Source: Hyphomicrobiales bacterium (GTDB lineage Bacteria; Pseudomonadota; Alphaproteobacteria; Rhizobiales; Rhizobiaceae). Taken from it: DNA of 64,000 nt. A program made the translations under genes and the position numbers. This document shows, piece by piece, positions 16,644 through 26,707 of this stretch (position 1 is its first letter; the number at the start of each line of letters is the position of its first letter). The stretch is taken from NCBI GenBank assembly GCA_900472175.1, contig UCHD01000004.1:1-64000 (forward strand), given 5' to 3'. The notes under the pieces were generated by a model. The model was not told where the DNA came from. It made no database searches and saw only the letters and a list, made by a program, of their open reading frames with translations.

Positions 16644-18620
16644 ATGGCGGACGGAGCGCCCGGGGGGGCTGCAAAAACACAGCGGGCAGTCTGGACAAAA
16701 CCGCTGCGGTCGCTGCTGGGGCTGGCGATGGCAGCGTTGCTGATCGCCGTATCGGGGACCTTGGTCGGTCTCGACTATTGGCGGGCGCGGGATTCCGCGA
16801 TCATCGATGCACAGGCGGATATGCGCGCTTTTTCCGACCGCCTGGTCGATCGTCTCGGTATTCTGTCGGGAGGCACCACGGCGCTGGTGGGGTTTGCCGC
16901 ATCGATCGCCAATTCGCTTCTCGTTCCGCCGCCGGAACGCATGGACGACAAGATCAAGCTCCTGCGCGAAATCATCGCCCAGTCTCCCCATCTTGACGGC
17001 ATCTATGCCGGTTACCCGGACGGCTCCTTCATTCAGGCGGTCGATCTCAAGGCACCGGCGTGGCGCAAGTCGCTCGATGCGCCCGATGACGCCGTCATCG
17101 CAGTGCGGGCGATGCAGCCGGATCTGGCAGGATTGGCCAGCAACCGGCTTATCTTTCTCGACAAGGACGGCGGGCAGATGCTGGAGCGGCGCTTGCTGCC
17201 AACCGGTTTCGATCCACGAAACCGGCCGTGGTACCGGGCAGCGGTGAACGGCAAAAACCCGGCATCGATCGGCCCCTACAATATGGCAACCACCGGCGCG
17301 CCCGGCATGACCATCTCCGAAGCCCATCGTGGCAATGGCGGCATTGTCATCGGCGCCGATATTGATCTCGGGACGATCACCGAGTTTCTGGCGCGTGAGC
17401 GCCTGACCACGGGCACCGTCGCCTTCATCATGAATGCCAGCGGCAAGCCGATCATCCATTCCGACAAGGCATTGATGAACCGGATGCTGGCGCCCAAGGA
17501 GAAGGGTGACCGCGATATCGGCGGCACCGTCGATCCGCTGGTCAGCGGTCTGAAAGCCAATCTGCCCAAGGGCGATGGTGTCGGATTTGCGGAGATCGAC
17601 GGGCGCACCTACGTCGTCATGTCGACATCGGTGAAATCGGCACTGCTCTTGGCCGGCCACCGGACGGTGGTTGCAGCGCCACTGGATGAGCTGACCGAAA
17701 AGGCCAACCGCTACCTCTATCAAGGGCTGGCCATATCCGGCGCAATCGTGCTTCTGGGCCTGTTGGGGGCTCTCTTCCTGGCTCGTTTGGTTACCCAGTC
17801 GCTCAGCCAGCTGACTGCCAATGCCAACCGGCTACAGGATCTGGATTTTACGGCGCCAAAGCAGGTTTCGTCCCACGTTACCGAGATATCCACGCTGGGC
17901 CGGGCGATGAACCGGGCGCGTGATGCGATCTTCACTTTCGCGCTCTATGTGCCGAAGGAACTGGTTCGCAAGGGTATCGAATCCGGGCAGTTCGCCGGAC
18001 GCGGTGCGCGGCGTCAGGAGGTGACGGCCTGGTTTACCGATATCTACGATTTCACCACGTTGAGCGAGCAGCGCACGCCGGAGGAGGTGGTGGCGCTGCT
18101 GTCGGACTATTTCGACATCTTCAACGAGACCGTCAGTGAGCACGGAGGCGAGATTATCCAGTTTCTCGGAGACTCGGTCTTTGCCATGTGGAACGCGCCG
18201 ATGACCGATGAACATCACGCGGAAAACGCCTGCCGCTGTGCTTTGGCGGTGGAGCGGAAACTGACGATATTCAATGCCGACCTGAAGGCGCGCGGGTTGC
18301 CGGAACTGCGCACCCGCTTCGGTATTCATACCGGCACGGCGGTTGTCGGCAGCGTCGGGGCGAGGGACCGGCTGCAATATACCGCCATGGGCGACACGGT
18401 GAATGTGGCGTCCCGGCTGGAGGGCATGAACAAGGTTTATGGCACGGCGATCCTGGCCAGCAGCGCGGTGGTCGCCTTATGCGGCGATGCGATCGATTTT
18501 CGGCCGCTCGGCGAGGCGCAGGTGAAAGGCAGGGCGACGGCGTTGCAGCTGTTTGAGGTTATTGGCGAGAAGAATCGCGCTCCGTTGCTGGTGGACTGTC
18601 CGCCGGCGGCGGCAATCTGA
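16644..18620 (+). CDS. Class III adenylate cyclase with periplasmic Cache sensor and HAMP
   Basis: A 658-residue inner-membrane signalling protein. A first membrane helix (SLLGLAMAALLIAVSGTLVGL) is at about 23-43, and a large periplasmic dCache-like sensor spans ~45-350 (FDPRNRPWYRAAVNG is a typical Cache motif). A second helix (GLAISGAIVLLGLLGALFLA) is at about 360-380, then HAMP, then a class III nucleotide cyclase domain from ~460 (AWFTDIYDFTTLSEQ, LGDSVFAMWNAP, GIHTGTAVVGSVGARDRLQYTAMGDTVNVASRLEG). Both metal-binding Asp and the transition-state Asn/Arg segment are present, so activity is expected. The ligand is unknown. It lies next to pcaQ but shows no sign of co-regulation. Rhizobia carry many such cyclases. 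Confidence 0.9.
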   Translation: MADGAPGGAAKTQRAVWTKPLRSLLGLAMAALLIAVSGTLVGLDYWRARDSAIIDAQADMRAFSDRLVDRLGILSGGTTALVGFAASIANSLLVPPPERMDDKIKLLREIIAQSPHLDGIYAGYPDGSFIQAVDLKAPAWRKSLDAPDDAVIAVRAMQPDLAGLASNRLIFLDKDGGQMLERRLLPTGFDPRNRPWYRAAVNGKNPASIGPYNMATTGAPGMTISEAHRGNGGIVIGADIDLGTITEFLARERLTTGTVAFIMNASGKPIIHSDKALMNRMLAPKEKGDRDIGGTVDPLVSGLKANLPKGDGVGFAEIDGRTYVVMSTSVKSALLLAGHRTVVAAPLDELTEKANRYLYQGLAISGAIVLLGLLGALFLARLVTQSLSQLTANANRLQDLDFTAPKQVSSHVTEISTLGRAMNRARDAIFTFALYVPKELVRKGIESGQFAGRGARRQEVTAWFTDIYDFTTLSEQRTPEEVVALLSDYFDIFNETVSEHGGEIIQFLGDSVFAMWNAPMTDEHHAENACRCALAVERKLTIFNADLKARGLPELRTRFGIHTGTAVVGSVGARDRLQYTAMGDTVNVASRLEGMNKVYGTAILASSAVVALCGDAIDFRPLGEAQVKGRATALQLFEVIGEKNRAPLLVDCPPAAAI

Positions 18621-18623
18621 CGG

Positions 18624-19280
18624 TCAATCGTCCGAATAACGCTCTTCGCGCCAGGGATCGCCGCGCATGTGGTAGCCGTTCTTCTCCCAGAACCCGGCCT
18701 GATCTCCAATGAGGAACTCGATGCGGCGCAGCCATTTGGCGCTTTTCCAGAAGTAGAGATGCGGGATGACGAGGCGCATCGGGCCGCCGTGGTCGCGCGT
18801 CAGTGGCTCACCTTCCCAGGCTGTTGCGAGAATGCCGTCTTCGGAGGCGAAATCGGCAAGCGGCAGGTTGGTGGTGTAACCGTCATACCCGGTCAGCATG
18901 ACGAACCTCACTTCCGGCCGCGGCATGACCAGATCGAGCAGGTCGTGCGTCGAGACACCCTGCCAACGGTTGTCGTAGCGCGACCATGTCGTGACGCAAT
19001 GGATGTCCGACAGCTTTCGGCTCTGCGGCAGCCGGTGAAATGCGTCCCAATCCAGTGTAACGGGATTTTCGACGCCGCCGACAATCTGCAGCGCCCAAGT
19101 TGACTGCTGGATGCGTGGCTGCTGGCCGAGATCGAGCACCGGCCAGTTGGTAACCAGATGTTGGCCGGGTGGCAGGCGTTCGGTTTCAGCGCGCGTGATT
19201 TTTCCCGTCAGGAACTTGCCTTGCTCGGCCCAGCGGCGTTTGGACAGCGTCAGTTTCGTTTCCGCGGTTTCGTCCGTCAT
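18624..19280 (-). CDS. Cytosolic sulfite-oxidase-like molybdopterin protein
   Basis: A 218-residue protein with the oxidoreductase molybdopterin-binding fold: LVTNWPVLDLGQQPRI, WDAFHRLPQSRKLSDIHCVTTWSRYDNRWQGV with the Cys that ligates molybdenum, and MRLVIPHLYFWKSAKWLRRIEF. No signal peptide and no dimerisation or heme domain are seen, so it is a short cytosolic member, unlike periplasmic MsrP/YedY or SorA. The physiological substrate of this subgroup is not known to me. It is convergent with the cyclase gene (3 bases apart). Confidence 0.85.
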   Translation of the reverse strand: MTDETAETKLTLSKRRWAEQGKFLTGKITRAETERLPPGQHLVTNWPVLDLGQQPRIQQSTWALQIVGGVENPVTLDWDAFHRLPQSRKLSDIHCVTTWSRYDNRWQGVSTHDLLDLVMPRPEVRFVMLTGYDGYTTNLPLADFASEDGILATAWEGEPLTRDHGGPMRLVIPHLYFWKSAKWLRRIEFLIGDQAGFWEKNGYHMRGDPWREERYSDD

Positions 19281-19371
19281 GATGGCGCTCGCTGCTTTGG
19301 TCTCTCTGGGCCGTAGCGAATTACAGATTTAACGGAAGGACGTGTCAAGCATGTGGTTCGCACCAGCAATG

Positions 19372-19404
19372 GAAAAGGCCCGCGCAGCTTTCGATGCGCG
19401 GGCC
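19372..19404 (-). terminator. Terminator of the APC permease transcript
   Basis: A 10-bp GC-rich stem (GGCCCGCGCA with TGCGCGGGCC, 19377-19404) has an eight-base loop. On the minus strand it is followed by TTTTCC. It sits 24 bases after the permease stop codon. Confidence 0.8.
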
Positions 19405-19427
19405 TGCTTTATCGTGTTTTGGTCCGG

Positions 19428-21215
19428 TCAGACCGGCAGCTGGAAATAGGCGTTGGCGAACAGCACGACGGCAAGGCCTGCGGCCAGTGCCACATAGGGC
19501 AGGATGCCGGCTTTCTTGACGCCGAGGTCCTGGCCGACGAGGCCGAGGTCTTCCATCGCGCCCACCGGGAACTTCCCGCCGTCCCGCACATAGTGGCGAT
19601 AGGCAAAGACCGGCAGGATCAGGGCGGCGAAGATGAAGCCGACCCACAGCGCGTTGGAATAACCCCAGACTTTTGCACCGGCACCGAGGAACAGCGCGTT
19701 GACGAAGGCAAGAACGGTGTTGAGGCCGATCAGCCAGGTCGGGGCCTTCCAGGGGCGCTGGATGTGGCTGGAATCCATGCGGTGGATCCAGCCGGCATTG
19801 AGGTTGAGGAAGTTGAAGATGATGTAGCCGACATTGGAGACGGCCAGCACGAAGAAGTAGCCGGCGACGTCCGAGGCGATTGCAAGCAGGATCAGGTTGA
19901 AGCCGAAGTCGGTCCACATGGCGCGGGTCGGGGCGCCATGCTCGTTGACGTGATCAAGGTACTTTGGCAACCAGCCGTCTTTCGAACCTTGGTAGAGGGT
20001 GCGCGACGAACCGGCCATCGCGGTCATGATGGCGAGGAACAGCGCCATGATCATCAACAGAACGAGGATCTGCGTGATGATCTGGCCGCCATGGACGAGG
20101 CTTGCCAGGGCTTCCGCAACACCCGTGCCATCGACGATACCTGGCGCAAGCATGCCCGCATGGCCAAGAACGCCCTGGAATGTGAACGGGATGAGGAAGA
20201 AGAACAGGCAGCAGAGCAGGCCGGAATAGAAGATCGCCTTGAACGTGTCAGTCTTCGGGTTCTTCAGTTCACGGGTATAGCAGACGGCCGTTTCAAAACC
20301 GTAGGTCGACCAGGCGGCGATATAGAGGCCGCCGAGGAACAACGTCCATCCGCCATTGCTCCAGACGCCGTCGATACCGGAATAACCGGCGGTCGGTGGC
20401 ACTAGATTGGTGATGTTGGCGCTGTCGATCTGGCCGGAGAAGATCGGATAGAGGCCAATGAGCAGGAGCGGCAGCAGAACGATGATGGCGAGCCATTTCT
20501 GGACGCTTGCGGTTCCCTGGATGCCACGATGCTGGATCGCAAAGATGACCAGCATCAGAATGCCGCCGATGACGAAGGTGGCGTTGAGGTTGGCCTTGGC
20601 GAGGAAAGGAATGTCGAAGGTGATCAGCGACCAGTTGCGGATTGCCGGGGTGAGGGCGGCGATCGCGTCGGTCGACAACAGGGCCGAGATGGCGTCCTGT
20701 GGCGTCTTGCCGGCATTGGCAGCCAGCCATTCCGCGACGCGCGGGCTTTCGGCGGTTAGCGTTGCCATATTGGCGCTGATCCACTCCATTACCGCCGGGC
20801 TACCGGCGCCGGGAATGGGAAAGAGAGCATTCAGGATATAGCCCGCCGCGATGGCGCAGCCGAGCGACAGAACCGGCGACCAGGCGAACCAGTTGCACCA
20901 CACTGATAGTGGCGCGATGAATTTCGAATAACGCAGCCAGGCGGTGGCGCCATAGATCGATGCGCCGCCGGATTTGTTGCCGAACATGCCGGCGATTTCG
21001 GCGTAAGTGAAGGACTGCAGGAAGCCCATGACCATGGAAATGATCCAGACGACGAAGGCGAGCTTGCCTGTCGTTCCGGCAATGCCGCCGATGGAGAAGA
21101 GCACCAGCGGCGGTACGCCGGCAGCAACCCAGAATGCCCCTTTCCAGTCCAGCGCGCGGATCAGCCCGGTGCCCGAGGCAGCGGTCGACCCGTCGGTCTC
21201 AACGATAGATGCCAT
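19428..21215 (-). CDS. APC-superfamily amino acid/amine permease
   Basis: A 595-residue inner-membrane transporter. The start ATG at 21215 has GAGGAGACTG upstream; a longer open frame to 21344 lacks homology. At least twelve hydrophobic helices are visible, beginning ALDWKGAFWVAAGVPPLVLFSIGGIAGTTG, which is the APC consensus first helix. Later stretches include YAEIAGMFGNKSGGASIYGATAW and GLYIAAWSTYGFETAVCYTREL. A polar insertion of about 60 residues (MEWISANMATLTAESPRV...) lies between helices 4 and 5. It is divergent from tdm with a 294-base gap, in an island for methylamine breakdown, so uptake of a methylated amine, or of an amino acid formed from it, is plausible. No ABC TMAO transporter (tmoXVW) is nearby. 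The substrate is not established. Confidence 0.85.
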   Translation of the reverse strand: MASIVETDGSTAASGTGLIRALDWKGAFWVAAGVPPLVLFSIGGIAGTTGKLAFVVWIISMVMGFLQSFTYAEIAGMFGNKSGGASIYGATAWLRYSKFIAPLSVWCNWFAWSPVLSLGCAIAAGYILNALFPIPGAGSPAVMEWISANMATLTAESPRVAEWLAANAGKTPQDAISALLSTDAIAALTPAIRNWSLITFDIPFLAKANLNATFVIGGILMLVIFAIQHRGIQGTASVQKWLAIIVLLPLLLIGLYPIFSGQIDSANITNLVPPTAGYSGIDGVWSNGGWTLFLGGLYIAAWSTYGFETAVCYTRELKNPKTDTFKAIFYSGLLCCLFFFLIPFTFQGVLGHAGMLAPGIVDGTGVAEALASLVHGGQIITQILVLLMIMALFLAIMTAMAGSSRTLYQGSKDGWLPKYLDHVNEHGAPTRAMWTDFGFNLILLAIASDVAGYFFVLAVSNVGYIIFNFLNLNAGWIHRMDSSHIQRPWKAPTWLIGLNTVLAFVNALFLGAGAKVWGYSNALWVGFIFAALILPVFAYRHYVRDGGKFPVGAMEDLGLVGQDLGVKKAGILPYVALAAGLAVVLFANAYFQLPV

Positions 21216-21339
21216 AAACAGTCTCCTCGACCAGTTTTGTCTTGAAGCGCGTTTCCGCGCGTCCCCTTTATTGATGATGCCGACTGCGGTTTTTATTGCT
21301 TGGCGAAGCCTGCATTCAGCAGTGTCAATCGCCGTTCCC

Positions 21340-21357
21340 GTCACTGAATCTCGTGAC
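21340..21357. promoter_or_regulatory. Inverted repeat in the permease-tdm divergent region
   Basis: GTCAC-N8-GTGAC (21340-21344 and 21353-21357) lies in the 294-base gap between the divergently transcribed permease and tdm. Its spacing fits one turn between half-sites. It is a candidate operator only; no regulator is adjacent. Confidence 0.35.
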
Positions 21358-21509
21358 CGCAGTTATCTTCATAGTGAATTTTTTTTCCTCTCGGTCAAGT
21401 CTCTCTTTACTTTGCGGGGCCTCCCATAGGATAGTTTGGCCATATTGGCAGTGCATAAACTGGTGCTTATGGACAGGTAAGCCGACCAAGCCTTCGGGTG
21501 GGAGCTGAG

Positions 21510-23879
21510 ATGACTGATTCCGGACGATTTGCGGGCACCTTGATGCCGCCGCGGCCCAGCACGATTCTGCGGCCGGGCATTCCAGTACTTGCCCCAGGCG
21601 TCGAGCGCTACCGCGTCAAGGGACGCGGCACGACGGTCGTCAAGGTAATGGCGGGTGACCGGATCAGCATCAAGGATATCGAGGGCGGGCAGTTTTGCGA
21701 GGTCAGCTTCGTTGATGCCGCAGGGCGTTTCAATGCGGCCGGTCTCGGAGTCGCATTTTCGCGGCCCGCTTCTGGGCTTCAGGAGATCCTTGGCCGGGAT
21801 GAAGAGAGTGCGCGGCGAACACTGAGTGCGTTGAAACGGCGAAACGTCGATACCGCCGGGGCGCAGGCCCTGATGCTGTTCGGTGAAAGCTCTTCGCCGG
21901 GCGCTTCGGCAGAATGGACGATTGCGCTGGACGGACTGCTGATCGTCGCTGCTCCAGCGCCGCCGATGGATGCGGAGGCGCAGAATACTGCGACCGCGCT
22001 GGAACTGCGTGTGACCCGCACCAAAATCGAACGCACCTATGAAGAGATGCTGCCGGAGCCGATGGCTGATCCCGTGCAGGATCTGCGCATCCAGGCGGCG
22101 AGGGCATCGGCCTATTTCGTGCGGGCCGGCGAGTTCATTCAGGTCATCGACGTTTCGGGCCGGCAATGCACCGATTTTCAGGCTTTTTCGGCCCGCAAGG
22201 TCGATAAGGGGCTGGACCTGGCGCTCGACGCGACAGTGACGCGGACGCTGCTCGGCCGCAGCTATCCGACGCCGGGTCTGCCATCCAAGGCTTTCGACCG
22301 GGATTTCGAGCCGCTGGTGGAAATCGTTCAGGATACGGTCGGGCGTCATGACGCCTTCGCGACCGCCTGCAACTCACGCTACTATGACGATATGGGCTAT
22401 CCGGGGCATGTCAACTGCACCGACAATTTCAACCATGCGCTGGCGCCCTATGGGATCGCGCCGCGCAAGGGGTGGGAAGCCCTCAACTATTTCTACAACA
22501 CCAATGTCGATCATCACAACCAGCTCTATCTGGACGAGCCCTGGTCGCGGCCGGGCGATTACGTGCTGATGCGGGCGCTGACCGATCTGGTTTGCGTGTC
22601 GTCGTCCTGCCCCGACGATATCGATGCGGCCAATGCGTGGAACCCCACCGATATCCATGTCCGTACCTATTCGGACAAGGAAAAATTCTCGCGCGCCGTC
22701 GCCATCCGAATGACCCCTGATGCAGAGCCCGAAATGACCCAGGAAACCGCCTTCCATCCGCGCCTCTCAGGCCTGACCCGCAATCATGTGGAATACCGCG
22801 GCTACTGGCTGCCGAACCGCTTCAACAACGAAGGACCGATCGAGGAATACTGGGCCTGCCGCGACAAGGCCGTGGTGATGGACCTGTCGCCGCTTCGAAA
22901 ATTTGAGGTAACCGGTCCGGATGCGGAGGCATTGCTGCAATATTGCGTCACCCGCGATATCCGCAAACTGTCGCCGGGGCAGGTGGTCTATACGGCGATG
23001 TGCTACGAGAATGGCGGCATGATCGACGACGGTACCGTGTTCCGGCTGGGCGACAACAATTTCCGCTGGATCGGCGGCGATGACGTGAGCGGCATCTGGC
23101 TGCGCGAGCAGGCTGAGAAGATGGGCTACAAGGCCTGGGTCCGGTCCTCCACCGACCAGATGCACAATCTCGCTGTCCAGGGGCCGAACAGCCGCGACAT
23201 CATCAAGGAAATCATCTGGACGGCGCCGTCACAGCCGTCGATCGGCGAGCTTGAATGGTTCCGCTTCGCCGTCGGCCGCATCGGTCATTTCGAGGGCGCA
23301 CCAGTCGTTGTCTCACGCACCGGCTATACCGGTGAACTCGGCTATGAAATCTTCTGTCATCCGAAGGACGCGCTTGCCGTCTTCGATGCGGTCTGGGAAG
23401 CCGGGCAGAAGCATGGGCTGAAGCCGATGGGGCTGGAGGCGCTCGACATGGTGCGCATCGAGGCCGGGCTGGTGTTTGCCCATTACGATTTTTCCGACCA
23501 GACGGACCCGTTCGAGGCCGGTATCGGTTTCACTGTGCCGTTGAAATCGAAGACTGAGGATTTTATCGGCCGCGATGCGCTGATCAAGCGCAAGGAAAAC
23601 CCGCGCTACAAGCTGGTCGGGCTGGATATCGACGCCAATGATGCGGTCGGCCATGGCGACACGGTGCATATCGGCCGGGCACAGGTTGGCGTCGTCACCA
23701 GTGCGACCCGCTCGCCGCTTCTGAAGAAGACGATCGCGCTGGCGCGGATGGATGTGCTGCATTCGGAGATCGGCACCGAAGTCCAGATCGGCAAGCTGGA
23801 TGGCCAGCAGAAACGGCTACCGGCGAAGATCGTGCCGTTTGCGCATTACGATCCGCAGAAGCTGAAGCCGCGGTCGTAA
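21510..23879 (+). CDS. tdm: Trimethylamine N-oxide demethylase (DUF1989 plus GcvT fusion)
   Basis: A 789-residue two-part enzyme. Residues ~20-420 are a DUF1989-type metal-binding region with conserved Cys and His (GGQFCEVSF, GRQCTDFQAF, ACNSRYYDDMGYPGHVNCTDNF). Residues ~430-789 are a GcvT/aminomethyltransferase domain that binds tetrahydrofolate (GYWLPNRFNNEGPIEEYW, SRTGYTGELGYEIF, GLEALDMVRIEAGL). This domain order is that of Tdm from Roseobacter and Methylocella, which splits TMAO to dimethylamine and formaldehyde, the latter caught as methylene-THF. The ATG at 21510 is chosen over GTG at 21498 because GGGAGC sits upstream. tmm lies convergent downstream and dmmDABC beyond it. This fits TMA to TMAO to DMA to MMA. 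The DUF1989 metal ligands are inferred. Confidence 0.9.
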   Translation: MTDSGRFAGTLMPPRPSTILRPGIPVLAPGVERYRVKGRGTTVVKVMAGDRISIKDIEGGQFCEVSFVDAAGRFNAAGLGVAFSRPASGLQEILGRDEESARRTLSALKRRNVDTAGAQALMLFGESSSPGASAEWTIALDGLLIVAAPAPPMDAEAQNTATALELRVTRTKIERTYEEMLPEPMADPVQDLRIQAARASAYFVRAGEFIQVIDVSGRQCTDFQAFSARKVDKGLDLALDATVTRTLLGRSYPTPGLPSKAFDRDFEPLVEIVQDTVGRHDAFATACNSRYYDDMGYPGHVNCTDNFNHALAPYGIAPRKGWEALNYFYNTNVDHHNQLYLDEPWSRPGDYVLMRALTDLVCVSSSCPDDIDAANAWNPTDIHVRTYSDKEKFSRAVAIRMTPDAEPEMTQETAFHPRLSGLTRNHVEYRGYWLPNRFNNEGPIEEYWACRDKAVVMDLSPLRKFEVTGPDAEALLQYCVTRDIRKLSPGQVVYTAMCYENGGMIDDGTVFRLGDNNFRWIGGDDVSGIWLREQAEKMGYKAWVRSSTDQMHNLAVQGPNSRDIIKEIIWTAPSQPSIGELEWFRFAVGRIGHFEGAPVVVSRTGYTGELGYEIFCHPKDALAVFDAVWEAGQKHGLKPMGLEALDMVRIEAGLVFAHYDFSDQTDPFEAGIGFTVPLKSKTEDFIGRDALIKRKENPRYKLVGLDIDANDAVGHGDTVHIGRAQVGVVTSATRSPLLKKTIALARMDVLHSEIGTEVQIGKLDGQQKRLPAKIVPFAHYDPQKLKPRS

Positions 23880-24067
23880 CAGGATTGGCCGGGTGACGGG
23901 GACTTGCAGCCGGGAGATTGTCAGAGTTTCAGGAGACGGGCGCTTTTTGCGGGCACTATTGCGAGGATGGCGATGGCGCCCCGGCTTCCTCATAGTGGTG
24001 TCGCAATTTGCCGGGCGGAAGACGAAGGAATTTATCTGGGAATATTTTGGCAGTTTAAAATTGATGT

Positions 24068-24095
24068 GCCGAAGGCCACTCTGTTGGCCTTCGGC
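24068..24095. terminator. Hairpin between convergent tdm and tmm
   Basis: A perfect 10-bp stem (GCCGAAGGCC with GGCCTTCGGC) has an eight-base loop and lies between the two convergent stop codons. T-runs are weak on both sides, so it may act as a bidirectional terminator or only as a structural barrier. Confidence 0.55.
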
Positions 24096-24116
24096 GATTT
24101 CATCGGCAAATCGCGA

Positions 24117-25454
24117 TCAGTTCTTGAGATAAACTTCCAGCGTATCGTCCATCGCTTCCAGCCACGGGGTATGGTGCTTGGGCGCCATCGTGCCGGTCAT
24201 CAGCGATTTGTAGGCGTTGTCACGGAAGCCCATGATGTTTTCGGCCTTGTGATGTTCCCATTCCATGAAGGTCTGGTTGGTGCCTTCTACGTCGAACTTC
24301 GGATAATCGGTGTCTTCCAGTAGTTCGATGACGTAATCGCCCTGGAACCAGATCATCTGCTCCGCATCATCGAGCGTTTCCTCGCGGGCGCGCCATTTGT
24401 CGAAATGCGCCTGCATCTCCGCCTTCGGCGGCAGCTTGATGCGGTTCATGATCACATCGCGGGCATACCAGGCCTGGGCATCGAACATGTTGAAGGTGTA
24501 GAACTGGTCCTGCATACCGATATACATCAGCTGCGGATTGTCCTCGTAGACCACGCCCTTGTAGAGATTGTCCGACCACAGCCGGTTGGCGGTCTTCAGG
24601 CGCAGGTCGTCGGGCAGGAACGGGAAGTGGTGGAGATAACCGGTGCACAGGATCAGTGCATCGACCTCCTTGGTCGAGCCATCGGCAAAATGCGCCGTCT
24701 TGTTGACCAGTTTCTGCAGCAGCGGCCGTTCCTCGAAACGCTCCGGCCACTTGAAGCCCATCGGCTTGGAACGGTAGCTGGTGGTCACCGATTTCGCGCC
24801 ATATTTCCAGCATTGCGAGCCGATATCCTCGGCCGAATAGGAGCGGCCAACGATCAAAACGTCCTTGTCCTTGAACTCCAGCGCATCGCGGAAATCATGC
24901 GCGTGCAGGACGCGGCCGCCAAAGGTCTTCACACCTTCGAAATAGGGAACGTTCGGGGTGGAGAAATGGCCGGAGGCGACAACGACATAATCGAAGATTT
25001 CGTCATACATGACGTCGTTGACGCGGTCGTGCGCGGTGACAGTAAAGGTCTTTGATTCCTCATCGAAACGGACCATGCGCACTGGTGTCGAGAAGCGCAC
25101 CCACTTGCGCACATCGGCCTTTTCGACTCGGCCCTTGATATAGTCCCAGAGCACGGCGCGGGGCGGGTAGGAACCGATCGGCTTGCCGAAATGCTCCTCG
25201 AACGAGTAGTCGGCGAATTCCAGGCATTCCTTCGGGCCGTTCGACCAGAGATAGCGGTACATGCTGCCATGAACCGGCTCGCCATATTCATCAAGCCCGG
25301 TGCGCCAGGTGTAGTTCCAAAGGCCACCCCAATCAGCCTGTTTTTCGAAGCAGACGATTTCCGGGATGTCTGCCCCCTTCTGGGCGGCGGACTGGAAGGC
25401 TCTCAATTGAGCGAGGCCCGAGGGGCCCGCGCCGATCACGGCTACTCTGGTCAT
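24117..25454 (-). CDS. tmm: Trimethylamine monooxygenase (flavin-containing)
   Basis: A 445-residue bacterial FMO that oxidises trimethylamine to TMAO with NADPH and O2. The FAD motif GAGPSG is at residues 8-13, the FMO fingerprint [11 protein letters not shown] (FxGxxxHxxxF) at 178-188, and the NADPH-binding motif [11 protein letters not shown] at ~202-212. The protein follows bacterial Tmm over its full length ([62 protein letters not shown]). The ATG at 25454 follows AAGGGAACA. An Arg stands in the nucleotide motif where I recall Ser in characterised Tmm; I cannot tell its effect. It lies downstream of dmmC on the same strand, separated by a RIME-like repeat. Confidence 0.93.
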   Translation of the reverse strand: MTRVAVIGAGPSGLAQLRAFQSAAQKGADIPEIVCFEKQADWGGLWNYTWRTGLDEYGEPVHGSMYRYLWSNGPKECLEFADYSFEEHFGKPIGSYPPRAVLWDYIKGRVEKADVRKWVRFSTPVRMVRFDEESKTFTVTAHDRVNDVMYDEIFDYVVVASGHFSTPNVPYFEGVKTFGGRVLHAHDFRDALEFKDKDVLIVGRSYSAEDIGSQCWKYGAKSVTTSYRSKPMGFKWPERFEERPLLQKLVNKTAHFADGSTKEVDALILCTGYLHHFPFLPDDLRLKTANRLWSDNLYKGVVYEDNPQLMYIGMQDQFYTFNMFDAQAWYARDVIMNRIKLPPKAEMQAHFDKWRAREETLDDAEQMIWFQGDYVIELLEDTDYPKFDVEGTNQTFMEWEHHKAENIMGFRDNAYKSLMTGTMAPKHHTPWLEAMDDTLEVYLKN

Positions 25455-25525
25455 GTCTGTTTGTTCCCTTTTTATGTCGTTGTCAGTTCTTCCGGTCGTT
25501 GCCGAATATCTCTCTATGCCGTTTG

Positions 25526-25637
25526 CCCTCACCCTAGCCCTCTCCCCGCATGCGGGGAGAGGGGACGACGGAGGTCGTCCGCTTGTCCCTTCTCCCCGTT
25601 CACGGGGAGAAGGTGGCCGACAGGCCGGATGAGGGGC
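25526..25637. repeat. RIME-like intergenic palindromic repeat, copy 2
   Basis: Same layout as copy 1: CCCTCACCCTAGCCC edge, hairpin CTCTCCCCGcatgCGGGGAGAG, hairpin CTTCTCCCCGttcaCGGGGAGAAG, then GGCCGGATGAGGGG. It lies between dmmC and tmm and may end or attenuate the dmm transcript. Confidence 0.82.
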
Positions 25638-25648
25638 TTTTTCTCTCC

Positions 25649-26689
25649 TTAATCCGGGTAAATCCCCGCGCTGGTCGGTGCACCGTCATCATATTTCGCC
25701 AGCCAGTCGATCATGATCGGGCGATTGCGGGTCAGGCCCTTGTAGTCGACGATCTCCGGCGGCAGGCTTTTGAGCACACGCGGGAGGCGGCGGCCCCATT
25801 TCGGGACGGTTACCAGTTCGTCGAGGCTGATCAGGTAGCAGCGGATGACGAAGAGGATGGCGTTGGAGCGCGGCAGGCGCCAGAGGCTCTGGAGTTCGAC
25901 ACGCAGGTGCATCTTGTTGCCGACATTTTCCGGCGTCACGGTCTGACGGTCCGGTCCCCATTTGTGATAGTTTTCCGGTGAGGTATCGAGCCTCGGATTG
26001 ACCGTCATCGTCCAGTTGAGACGACGGGTCGGCTTGCCCTGCTGCAGGTTCAGGAGGAATTTCAGCGCCCGGTCGAACACGCCGATCTGGTGGGCGAGCG
26101 GCACCGGCCCATGCCATTCCATGAAGTTCATGCCGATGTCGAAATCCAGCGACCAGTCGGCCTGGGTGGTGACCATGCCGGCATCCATCCAGAGGTTGTT
26201 GTCGCGCTGGTCGACGATACAGAAATCGCCCTGGGCCTGCCGGGTGATATATTCCATCGGCGGATAGGACAGGGTCGATGGATCGCCGAACGTAAAGGTG
26301 TCGTCGATACCCATCGGCCGGTTGATCCAGCGCCAGCGGTCGCCGTTCTTCTCCAATGTGAAATGCTCGGGGTAATCCTGTGCCTGGTGCTCCATCAACA
26401 GCTCCAGCACGTCCCATTGCGCCGCCATCATATGCGGCAGGGCCTGGCAGCGCAGCGGATCTTCCTTCAGGACCATCGCCCGGTCCTGCATCTCGGCGAC
26501 ATAGTGCTCGTCGACGTCGATCAGGTTTTCAAAGACGCTGTCCGCCTTGCCGCGGATATGCGGCTCCATATTGACCGAATACATGTATTCGTCGCGGTCG
26601 AAGGGGAAGGGGAAACGCCTGATATTGGTGAGGCTGTTGCGGAAGGTGAAGTCGTCGCGGAACGTTTCGCTCCTGAACGTGATGGTCAT
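25649..26689 (-). CDS. dmmC: Dimethylamine monooxygenase, heme-dependent catalytic subunit (DUF3445)
   Basis: A 346-residue member of the DUF3445 / heme-dependent oxidative N-demethylase family. Distinctive stretches: [57 protein letters not shown]-type core (here [19 protein letters not shown]) and [22 protein letters not shown]. By analogy with the Ruegeria and Pseudomonas enzymes it removes one methyl from dimethylamine, giving monomethylamine and formaldehyde, with electrons from the reductase subunit. It is the fourth gene of dmmDABC, 18 bases after dmmB. Letter names follow the D-A-B-C gene order; subunit lettering in the literature should be checked. Confidence 0.85.
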   Translation of the reverse strand: MTITFRSETFRDDFTFRNSLTNIRRFPFPFDRDEYMYSVNMEPHIRGKADSVFENLIDVDEHYVAEMQDRAMVLKEDPLRCQALPHMMAAQWDVLELLMEHQAQDYPEHFTLEKNGDRWRWINRPMGIDDTFTFGDPSTLSYPPMEYITRQAQGDFCIVDQRDNNLWMDAGMVTTQADWSLDFDIGMNFMEWHGPVPLAHQIGVFDRALKFLLNLQQGKPTRRLNWTMTVNPRLDTSPENYHKWGPDRQTVTPENVGNKMHLRVELQSLWRLPRSNAILFVIRCYLISLDELVTVPKWGRRLPRVLKSLPPEIVDYKGLTRNRPIMIDWLAKYDDGAPTSAGIYPD

Positions 26690-26707
26690 CTGTCCGGTCC
26701 CCTTGAG

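Noticed and set aside
24128-25055. Plus-strand frames across tmm
   Set aside because: Antisense shadows; tmm has all FMO fingerprints on the minus strand.
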